Source of the DNA: Candidatus Pacearchaeota archaeon
Lineage (GTDB): Archaea > Nanobdellota > Nanobdellia > Pacearchaeales > GW2011-AR1
Direction of reading: 5' to 3'
Length of the DNA: 10,196 nucleotides
Assembly: GCA_003554465.1 (NCBI GenBank)
Contig: PWGL01000134.1
Coordinates: 1-10,196, forward strand
Shown: one piece after another, positions 1 to 5,805 of the stretch
Numbering within the stretch: position 1 is the first letter of the stretch
Layout of the letters: every line of letters begins with the position of its first letter
Made by a program: the position numbers and the translations under genes
The notes under the pieces: model-generated
Told to the model about the DNA's origin: nothing
Seen by the model: the letters and a program-made list of their open reading frames with translations, nothing else
Database searches by the model: none

Positions 1-245
1 ATAATTAATATTCTAAATTAAATAACCTCTTAACAGTTTTATAACTTAATCTATCTAGCAATAACTCAATAAAATAATGTCAAATATCTTTATTTCTAAA
101 TTGGACCAGTAGTGAATGATTTTTTGCCATCAACAAAAGCCTTAGTTAATATCCTATCAAAATCAGTAACCACATGAACCTTATGTTTTCCTTCTTTCCT
201 TATAACTTCCTTTTTTCTTCCTAAATCTTCTTTATCAACAACCAC
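1..245 (-). pseudogene. Decayed HAD-family (UMPH-1-like) 5'-nucleotidase, N-terminal part
   Basis: Reading the minus strand from a GTG at 245 gives 49 codons and then TAG at 96-98. The segment HVVTDFDRILTKAFVDGKK resembles the first catalytic block of HAD phosphatases, especially pyrimidine 5'-nucleotidases of the UMPH-1 type, whose usual text is DFDRTLTKAF. The Thr of the DxDxT motif is Ile here, which would harm phosphoryl transfer. After the TAG the same frame shows further stops, yet the stretch RYLTLFY still resembles the YLTxxY region that follows in the family. This suggests decay by point mutation, continuing beyond the left edge, rather than a clean truncation. It starts 4 nt after the CYTH gene stop, so it was the next gene of the operon. 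The exact family is an inference from motif wording; the loss of function is well supported. Confidence 0.55.
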
Positions 246-249
246 TACA

Positions 250-882
250 TTATTTTCTATATTTTTTACAATAATTATTTATAAAATTATCTCTCTTAGA
301 TTTTTCTTTTTCGAAATTATTTTTAGATTCAAATTTAATATGATTAGAAACTTTTCTACCTTCTTTATTACAAATATCTGCATAAATATCATCGCAAGAT
401 TTAGTGATATTTTCGGACAAATCAAAATCAAGGTCCTTAGCTAATTTTTTAATTTTTTCTTTTTCTCCCTCTATCTCTAAATAATCTCCAAATGGAAAAC
501 TGTCTAGAGTTATTTTAACATTATCAAAATTAAAAGTGTCTCTTATCCTTTCATAACTACTAACACTTGAAAATCCTATATTTTTAAGTATCTTTTCCAT
601 TTCATCAAAACGCTCTACCATTGTTTCATATTCTTCCTCAACTTTAATACCTTCCCTTGTTTTCGGTTTCTTATAACTAATTTCTGTTGTTTCTTCATTT
701 GTCTTCAAATCTAAAATTTTTCTTAATCTAAGTCTCGCATCCAAATCAAATAATTTTTTTCCTTGATCATACATTACAGTTAATTCATAAGCAGAACTTT
801 GAAAATCAGAAATTTTCAATAATTCTTCAACCATTTCCCTATAATTTTCTATTTCAAACTTCAATTCTATTTCATCTACCAT
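250..882 (-). CDS. CYTH-domain protein (class IV adenylate cyclase / CyaB-like)
   Basis: This 210-residue protein has the hallmarks of the CYTH triphosphate tunnel fold. The N-terminal ExExK motif is E4, E6, K8 (EIELKFEI). Basic strands line the tunnel: R50/R52/R54/K55, K71/K72/K74 and R112/R114. The acidic strand ITLDSFPFGDYLEIEGE carries D127, E136, E138 and E140. CYTH enzymes act in the cytosol on nucleoside or inorganic triphosphates with divalent metal; archaeal CyaB-like members are often named adenylate cyclase, but substrate cannot be read from sequence. Residues after about 180 form a Lys/Glu/Asn-rich tail (through NNYCKKYRK) that I do not recognise as part of the domain. The gene follows the nucleotidyltransferase after 12 nt, without a clear Shine-Dalgarno, and precedes the broken HAD gene by 4 nt. 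Fold confident, substrate unknown. Confidence 0.85.
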   Translation of the reverse strand: MVDEIELKFEIENYREMVEELLKISDFQSSAYELTVMYDQGKKLFDLDARLRLRKILDLKTNEETTEISYKKPKTREGIKVEEEYETMVERFDEMEKILKNIGFSSVSSYERIRDTFNFDNVKITLDSFPFGDYLEIEGEKEKIKKLAKDLDFDLSENITKSCDDIYADICNKEGRKVSNHIKFESKNNFEKEKSKRDNFINNYCKKYRK

Positions 883-894
883 TTTTTAACAATC

Positions 895-1440
895 TCAATT
901 GTTTAAATCATATCCCAAATCATTAAGAATTCCAAAGACCTTATCTCGCTCTCCTCGTAAATCTGCTATCTCTTTTAACAACTTTAAATCGACCTTTCCT
1001 CTTAACATCTTCAAATCTCTAACATCTTTTTCCCTATTTACAATTGCCTTATGAACTAATGTTCCTTCTTTTGGAACTAAAAAAACCTCTTTTCCGAAAA
1101 AATCCTTTTTCTTCCTATTCAAAAATTGTTTTTCAAAAGATTTTTCTTCGTCCTTTTTACCTGGAGAGATACTGATTGCTTCTATTTCCTGTCCTTTAAA
1201 ATTCATTTCTAAAAAATAATCTTCTGTAGTGAAATCACCTTTCGTTATTTTCCTCTTCTCTATATTTCCTCCAACTCTTTTAGCAAACTTTTTCAAATCT
1301 TCATGTCTCATAAGCATATCTATATCCTGGAAACTTCTTTTTCCTTCAGTATAATGATGTATTGCAAAACCTCCAAAAATAAAATAATCTAAATCCTTTA
1401 ATTTATCTATTAATTCAAAAATTACTTCTTTATTTTCCAT
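895..1440 (-). CDS. Minimal nucleotidyltransferase (MNT / AbiEii-like fold)
   Basis: This is a 181-residue protein if started at ATG 1440, which lies 4 nt after the gatA stop with GAGG 9 nt upstream. An upstream in-frame ATG at 1491 would force a long overlap into gatA and is less likely. The segment YFIFGGFAIHHY (about 19-30) gives the Gly-Gly of the pol-beta nucleotidyltransferase fold, and RSFQDIDML supplies the two metal-binding carboxylates D39 and D41. E85 or E87 in QEIEAI could be the third. A C-terminal helical part contains HKAIVNREKDVRDL, similar to the K-D-xx-D-L segment of AbiEii-type and DUF6036-type proteins. Such enzymes transfer NMPs to RNA, proteins or small molecules; the target here is unknown. 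No partner HEPN or antitoxin gene is adjacent. Its neighbours are gatA and a CYTH gene, so a housekeeping or RNA-related role is as plausible as a toxin role. Confidence 0.75.
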   Translation of the reverse strand: MENKEVIFELIDKLKDLDYFIFGGFAIHHYTEGKRSFQDIDMLMRHEDLKKFAKRVGGNIEKRKITKGDFTTEDYFLEMNFKGQEIEAISISPGKKDEEKSFEKQFLNRKKKDFFGKEVFLVPKEGTLVHKAIVNREKDVRDLKMLRGKVDLKLLKEIADLRGERDKVFGILNDLGYDLNN

Positions 1441-1444
1441 CTTA

Positions 1445-2746
1445 TCATTCCTCAAATTCTTTAGCAATAGAAAGCATTTTTCCTTCATCAAATCTCTTGC
1501 ACAAAATTTGTAATCCTACCGAAACCCCTTCAATTTCCCCGGCAGGTATTGAGATTGCAGGTATTTCAGCGAGATTTGCCAAAACTGTCAATGAATCATA
1601 ATTATACATCTCTTTTAAAGAAATTTTGCTGCCTAACTTATGAGGTAATTTGGGAACAGTAGGCATTATTATAGCATCATACTTTTCAAAAACTTTTTCA
1701 AATTCTTTTTTTATTAGTTGTTTAGCCTGTAATGCTTTTCTATAATACTTACCTTCATACTCCGACTTAGATATTTCTTCACCCCCTAAAATTCTTCTCA
1801 AAACCTCTTCCCCACAACTTTCTTCAATCTTTTTCCCAAATCTCAGCCCATCAAATTTCCTTGTACCTGAAAAAAATTCTGTATATAACAAAGGATAATA
1901 AGTTTGAGTCCCTAAATCAACATAAGACATTTCTATATCTTTGCTTTCCCAATCTTCTTTATTAGCAACTTTTTCAACTTTATTTTTAACCAAATCCAAA
2001 ATTTCCTTATCGGCATTAACCTTAGGCAAGGCAATTCTCAGTTTTTTCTCTTTTTTAAAATTTATATCCTTACTTTCATATGTAGTGGCATCTCTCTCAT
2101 CTTTGCCCTTAATAACATTCAGTAATAATAATGCATCTTCAACATCTTTAGTAATTGGACCTATCTGATCTAAACTCATAGACAAGTCAATCAATCCGTA
2201 CCTACTAACAAGACCATATGTTGGCTTCATCCCAAAAACACCACAATGACTTGCAGGGTTCCTTATTGAACCTCCTGTATCGCTACCTATAGCCATATCG
2301 CAAAAACCAGCAGCTACTGCAGCAGAACTTCCACTTGAAGATCCTCCAGGAACTCTATCCAAACAAGAAGGATTTTTAGTAGGACCAAAAGCACTTGTTT
2401 CCCCACTACTCCCGCAGGCAAATTCATCGGAGTTGGCAATTCCTATTATCAATCCATCTTCTTCCTTAATTTTCCCTATAACTGTTGCGTCATAAGCAGA
2501 CTCATAATCTTCTAAAGTTTTTGAAGAACAAGAAGCATTCAACCCTTTAACATTAATATTTGCCTTAACAGCAATAACCTTTCCTGCTAATTTTCCTGCC
2601 TTACCTTCTTTAATTTTTTTGTCAACTTTTTTAGCTTCTTCTTCAAGTTTAGGATTAACTTGCAAAATTGCATTTATCTTTTTCCCTTTCTTATTATTCT
2701 CTTCTATCTCTTTCAAATATTTTTCAACTTTTTCTTGTATTTTCAT
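1445..2746 (-). CDS. gatA: Amidotransferase subunit A (GatA), amidase family
   Basis: GatA hydrolyses glutamine and delivers ammonia to Asp- or Glu-tRNA held by its GatB-type partner. The 433-residue protein carries the complete amidase-signature triad: K61 in AVKANINVKG, S136 in PGGSSSGSSAAV, and nucleophile S160 in GSDTGGSIRNP. The substrate region continues normally (FGMKPTYGLVSRYGLI, DQIGPITKDVEDA). It is somewhat shorter than the usual 460-490 residues, mostly at the C-terminus, but ends in a normal-looking segment (VSVGLQILCKRFDEGKML). The start is the ATG that overlaps the phosphodiesterase stop as ATGA. The gene sits in an operon with a GatC-like gene, with aspS just upstream of that operon. 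The only GatB/E-type protein in view is a GatE-type one at 7574-9010, so its true partner is an open question. Confidence 0.93.
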   Translation of the reverse strand: MKIQEKVEKYLKEIEENNKKGKKINAILQVNPKLEEEAKKVDKKIKEGKAGKLAGKVIAVKANINVKGLNASCSSKTLEDYESAYDATVIGKIKEEDGLIIGIANSDEFACGSSGETSAFGPTKNPSCLDRVPGGSSSGSSAAVAAGFCDMAIGSDTGGSIRNPASHCGVFGMKPTYGLVSRYGLIDLSMSLDQIGPITKDVEDALLLLNVIKGKDERDATTYESKDINFKKEKKLRIALPKVNADKEILDLVKNKVEKVANKEDWESKDIEMSYVDLGTQTYYPLLYTEFFSGTRKFDGLRFGKKIEESCGEEVLRRILGGEEISKSEYEGKYYRKALQAKQLIKKEFEKVFEKYDAIIMPTVPKLPHKLGSKISLKEMYNYDSLTVLANLAEIPAISIPAGEIEGVSVGLQILCKRFDEGKMLSIAKEFEE

Positions 2747-3231
2747 CTTAACTCTTTAAACTCAATTTTATTCTTCTCAATACTATAAATAGCAAATCCC
2801 GGTTTTTCCTTTCTACCCATTAACTCCCCAGGATTAACTAATAATGTGTCATTAATTTTTTCTTTCTTCTTATTATGAGTATGCCCATGAAAAACTATAT
2901 CATAATCTCCTGATTTTGCCATCATATTGGCGAAAAAAGGCTCATGTACAGCTCCTATCTTCTTACCCTTAATTTCTATCTCAAAATTATTGCCATATAA
3001 TTTAACATTCTCGCTATTTTCAACTTTCTTAGTTGTTCTATATCTATCATCAATATTACCAAAAACTATATGGACATTTCCCGGAAATTTCTCTAATTCA
3101 TTAATCATAAAAGGAGCAGTAAAATCTCCACAGTGAATTAATTCTGAAACTTTCTCATCTTTCATCATCTCCATCGCTTTATTCAAATTCTCAATTCTAT
3201 CATGTGAATCAGAAATTATTCCTATCTTCAT
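2743..3231 (-). CDS. YfcE/MJ0936-type metallophosphodiesterase
   Basis: A 162-residue calcineurin-like phosphoesterase with all metal-binding motifs in order: D8 and H10 in SDSHD, D36 in HCGDF, N59 in FGNID, H96 in AVHEP, and H117/H119 in FHGHTHN. NPGE follows at 133-136. Length and motif order match the MJ0936/YfcE subfamily, Mn- or Ni-dependent enzymes that hydrolyse phosphodiesters in vitro with unclear natural substrates. A cyclic-nucleotide substrate would pair suggestively with the CYTH gene of the same operon, but that is inference only. The start codon overlaps the S51 peptidase stop as ATGA, and its own stop overlaps the gatA start in the same way, so translation is probably coupled through these genes. 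Confidence 0.9.
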   Translation of the reverse strand: MKIGIISDSHDRIENLNKAMEMMKDEKVSELIHCGDFTAPFMINELEKFPGNVHIVFGNIDDRYRTTKKVENSENVKLYGNNFEIEIKGKKIGAVHEPFFANMMAKSGDYDIVFHGHTHNKKKEKINDTLLVNPGELMGRKEKPGFAIYSIEKNKIEFKELR

Positions 3232-3977
3232 TTTGACAACAAACTCTTTAAATATTTAAATTTTTTTGAAGGGTCCACCCTTAACCCCTTAACCTCACCA
3301 TCTCTCTTAGAAACCTTATAAGCTTTAGCTCCTTCTTTTGAAGTTATAACCCTATATTTATTATCTATTATTTCTAAAGCAGAACAATTATCTAAGGCAA
3401 CCGCTACCTCGTCATACTCATCCACCATATTATTCAAACTAGCTTTTCTATCTTCTTCAACATCATAATGGGGACAAATCATTAAATCAATTAACCCTAA
3501 TCCTTCAATCATAACTATCTCCTGATTTCCTGAAGATTCAAATTTTGAAGAATCACTATTCCCATATTTAAACCAGCATATAGCTCCCGCTGAAACCCCT
3601 GAAAGAACAATATCTTTTTTTGCTGCCTCTCCTAATATCCTATCTAATCCTCTTCTTCTCCATTCCTCCATCATTTTTTTAGTATTACCTCCTCCAACAT
3701 AAACAATATCGCTAGAAAATATTTTTTCCTTAATGTTATCTTCATCCAAATCATTTTCAAATAAAAAAAGAACGTCAGTCTTGCAACCTAACCTTTCTCC
3801 AAAATGTTCCTCAAAAACCTCATAATAGCCTTTATCATCTCCACTAGCAGTAGGAATTAACAACGCCTTTGGGCTTTTTTTCCCTGTCAACCTTTTAGAT
3901 TCCTTATCTATCTCTGTAGTTTCTACAGAGTATCCTGGCCTACCGATTTCCCCACCACCTATAGCTACTATCTTCAT
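3228..3977 (-). CDS. Family S51 serine peptidase (dipeptidase E / cyanophycinase-like)
   Basis: Residue numbers here count from an ATG at 3986; the preferred start is three codons later (3977), giving 249 residues beginning MKIVAIGGGEIG. That ATG overlaps the upstream stop as ATGA, exactly like the next two junctions in the operon. Family S51 features are clear: the N-terminal Rossmann-like strand with GGGEIG, LIPTAS, VYVGGGNTKKMMEEW, the nucleophile elbow LSGVSAGAICWF with S132, and H173 in CPHYD. Peptidase E removes N-terminal Asp from dipeptides, while cyanophycinases cut Asp-Arg polymers. Near GatCAB-type genes an aspartate-recycling role is tempting but unproven. It is a cytosolic protein with no signal peptide. 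Family assignment is confident, substrate is not. Confidence 0.88.
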   Translation of the reverse strand: MKIVAIGGGEIGRPGYSVETTEIDKESKRLTGKKSPKALLIPTASGDDKGYYEVFEEHFGERLGCKTDVLFLFENDLDEDNIKEKIFSSDIVYVGGGNTKKMMEEWRRRGLDRILGEAAKKDIVLSGVSAGAICWFKYGNSDSSKFESSGNQEIVMIEGLGLIDLMICPHYDVEEDRKASLNNMVDEYDEVAVALDNCSALEIIDNKYRVITSKEGAKAYKVSKRDGEVKGLRVDPSKKFKYLKSLLSK

Positions 3978-4207
3978 TTTACCCATTTCCCCTTACTAGA
4001 TTTGATATATCCGTCTCTAGAATTTTTAGAATTGTTTAACATTTTTTCCCTGAAAAAAGAGTCACATTTATCTTTCCCACCATTTTCTTTCCTCCTATCT
4101 TCCTCTCTTTCAACTCTGGCCTCTTCCAAACCTTGAACTTTATCCAGTTCTTCCACAAAGCTATCCAATATACCTTTCGCCTGCTCTTTAATCTTTTTAT
4201 CATCCAT
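3974..4207 (-). CDS. Small GatC-like protein, first gene of the gatA operon
   Basis: This 77-residue, highly charged protein has an amphipathic N-terminal helix (IKEQAKGILDSFVEELDKV, about 6-24) reminiscent of the GatC helix that wraps between GatA and GatB. A second half rich in E/R follows (VEREEDRRKENGG, then FFREKMLNN), ending in KGKWVK. The classical GatC opening (VxxIAxLAxLxLxxEE) is missing. The GatC reading rests on the helix, on its size, on its place in the gatA operon beside aspS, and on my recollection that divergent archaeal GatC-like proteins have such Arg/Glu-rich tails. It has its own TATA box 21 nt upstream of the ATG. If it is not GatC, it is an unassigned accessory protein of this operon. 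Confidence 0.5.
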   Translation of the reverse strand: MDDKKIKEQAKGILDSFVEELDKVQGLEEARVEREEDRRKENGGKDKCDSFFREKMLNNSKNSRDGYIKSSKGKWVK

Positions 4208-4228
4208 AATTAACTTAGAAATAAAGAA

Positions 4229-4236
4229 CTTATAAA
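4229..4236 (-). promoter_or_regulatory. TATA box of the gatC-like/gatA operon
   Basis: TTTATAAG on the minus strand ends 21 nt before the ATG at 4207. This spacing places the expected archaeal transcription start at the start codon, so the first mRNA of the operon is probably leaderless. It lies in the 47-nt gap after aspS, so the operon can be transcribed independently of aspS. Confidence 0.65.
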
Positions 4237-4254
4237 TTTAATGAAAAGTTAATT

Positions 4255-5646
4255 CTATTTTCCTTTTTCATTATTATCTTCATCTTTTTCAATAACAGAA
4301 ATACTTAAATCTTCTAGCTGTTCTTCCGAGACACTTGTTGGCGCTCCAGTCATAACGTCTCTAGCCTCTTTATTCTTCGGAAAAGCTATAACATCCCTAA
4401 TAGATTCTTCTCCTGCCAATATAGCTACAAACCTATCTAAACCGAAAGCAATACCTCCATGAGGGGGAGCCCCATATTTTAAAGCTTTAAGTAAAAAACC
4501 AAATTTCTCATCTGCTTCTTCCTTTTTAATACCTAGTGCTTCTAAAACCTCACTCTGTAAATCTGGCTCATGAATCCTAATGCTACCTCCAGCTATTTCA
4601 ACACCATTCAAAACTAAATCATAAGCTCTTGCTTTAGCTCCGCCTTTATCTTTACTAAAATCCCTAGATTTTGGAGTAGTAAATGGGTGGTGCATAGATA
4701 AATACCTTCCTTCCTCTTCACTATATTCAAACATAGGGAAATCTACAACCCAACAAAAAGCATATTCTTCCTCTCCCTCTCTTAAGTCTGGAGAATCGTT
4801 TCCATATTTTTTCATAGCCTCGTCATAACTAATTCTTTTGAAAGGGGTTTCTATTTCAATCCCTTTGGTTTCTTTCAAAACATATTTAACCAATTCTTCT
4901 ATTGCGCCCATAATATCTTCCTCATCAACAAAAGACATCTCAATATCTAACTGTGTAAATTCTGGTTGTCTATCTGCCCTTAAATCCTCATCTCTCATAC
5001 ATTTTGCTATCTGAAAATATCTATCAAAGCCACTAACCATCAATAACTGCTTAAACAACTGAGGCGATTGTGGTAATGCATAAAATTTTCCCGAATGAAC
5101 TCTGCTAGGTATTAGAAAATCTCTAGCTCCTTCAGGAGTAGATTTGGCCATTAAAGGTGTCTCTATTTCTAAATAGTCTTTTTTATACAAAAACTCTCTT
5201 ATAGACTTAATAATTTCATGTCTCAACTTAATATTTTCCTGCATCTGTTCTCTTCTCAAATCATAAAATCTATTTTCCAATCTAACTTGTTCAGTAAGAC
5301 CTTCTTCATCTATCTCAAAAGGTACCCTATCTGCCTTACTAAAAATATCGATATTATCTATTTTCATCTCTACCTTCCCTGTCACTAAATCTTCATTCTC
5401 AGAGCCCTCAGGCCTTTTCTTTATCTCCCCCTCAAAAGCCACACAAGACTCCTTAGTTAAGCTCTGGGCTTTTTCAAAGCAATCACTACTTCCAGGGATA
5501 ACGCATTGTACTTTCCCATATCTATCCCTGAGATCTATAAATATGACTTTACTATGTCCCCTAATATTGTCTGCCCAGCCTACAACTCTAACTTTTTCAC
5601 CATCTAGTTTCTCATTCAATTCGTTTATCTTATGACTTCTTTCCAT
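4255..5646 (-). CDS. aspS: Aspartyl-tRNA synthetase, bacterial-type, lacking the GAD domain
   Basis: This class II synthetase charges tRNA with Asp. The N-terminal OB-fold binds the anticodon (residues 1-100, with VVGWADNIRGH and IFIDLRDR). Motif 1 lies near 150-180, the SPQLFKQLL region at 194-202, motif 2 is RDEDLRADRQPEFTQLD (218-234), and motif 3 is GIAFGLDRFVAIL (398-410). The RADRQPEFTQ wording, the AFPKNKEARDVMTGAP tail and the catalytic-core insertion point are of the bacterial family, not the archaeal/eukaryotic one. Bacterial enzymes are about 590 residues with a GAD domain after the segment DEAMxxYGxDxPDLR. Here that segment (275-289) is followed after only a few residues by CWVVDFPMFEY (298-308), so about 130 residues are missing. 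H31 and G81 match positions linked to non-discriminating AspRS that also charges tRNA-Asn, fitting the Gat genes nearby. Confidence 0.95.
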   Translation of the reverse strand: MERSHKINELNEKLDGEKVRVVGWADNIRGHSKVIFIDLRDRYGKVQCVIPGSSDCFEKAQSLTKESCVAFEGEIKKRPEGSENEDLVTGKVEMKIDNIDIFSKADRVPFEIDEEGLTEQVRLENRFYDLRREQMQENIKLRHEIIKSIREFLYKKDYLEIETPLMAKSTPEGARDFLIPSRVHSGKFYALPQSPQLFKQLLMVSGFDRYFQIAKCMRDEDLRADRQPEFTQLDIEMSFVDEEDIMGAIEELVKYVLKETKGIEIETPFKRISYDEAMKKYGNDSPDLREGEEEYAFCWVVDFPMFEYSEEEGRYLSMHHPFTTPKSRDFSKDKGGAKARAYDLVLNGVEIAGGSIRIHEPDLQSEVLEALGIKKEEADEKFGFLLKALKYGAPPHGGIAFGLDRFVAILAGEESIRDVIAFPKNKEARDVMTGAPTSVSEEQLEDLSISVIEKDEDNNEKGK

Positions 5647-5667
5647 AGTTAAGATAAAAAAAAGTAT

Positions 5668-5675
5668 TTTATAAA
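5668..5675 (-). promoter_or_regulatory. TATA box of aspS
   Basis: TTTATAAA (palindromic, read on the minus strand) ends exactly 21 nt before the aspS ATG at 5646, implying a leaderless transcript. No Shine-Dalgarno precedes the ATG. Confidence 0.7.
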
Positions 5676-5697
5676 CCTTACCTATTTATTTTTTCTT

Positions 5698-5717
5698 AAA
5701 ATTTAAAACTGTTAACA
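5698..5717 (-). promoter_or_regulatory. Upstream element shared with gatE
   Basis: On the minus strand this reads TGTTAACAGTTTTAAATTTT, about 22 nt upstream of the aspS TATA box. Nearly the same string, with one substitution and a one-base insertion, lies upstream of the gatE TATA box at 9054-9074 in the same orientation. It contains the palindrome GTTAAC. It could be a regulator site, but the AT-rich context makes chance similarity possible. Confidence 0.3.
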
Positions 5718-5776
5718 ATAAAAAATAAAAAATTTAGTAAATATAATAAGAAAACATATATTAAAACATAACAATA

Positions 5777-5784
5777 TTTTTAAG
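5777..5784 (+). promoter_or_regulatory. Probable TATA-like box of pyrG
   Basis: TTTTTAAG ends 21 nt before the ATG at 5806, the same geometry as the other transcription units here. A second candidate, TATATTAAA at 5757-5765, would instead suit a short leader or a TTG start at 5791. The region 5676-5776 holds no gene and serves the divergent aspS and pyrG promoters. Confidence 0.45.
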
Positions 5785-5805
5785 AGTTATTTGTTGAAAG
5801 AGTAT

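Noticed and set aside
3978..3986. Upstream ATG (3986) for the S51 peptidase with AGGGG just before it
   Set aside because: The downstream ATG at 3977 gives the family-like MKIVAIGGG start and an ATGA overlap identical to the next two junctions; the AGGGG is only 2 nt from 3986, too close for a normal Shine-Dalgarno.
5791..5805. TTG start of pyrG giving five extra residues
   Set aside because: ATG 5806 restores the 21-nt TATA spacing shared by other units, and the extra residues match nothing in the family; it cannot be fully excluded because of the TATATTAAA at 5757-5765.
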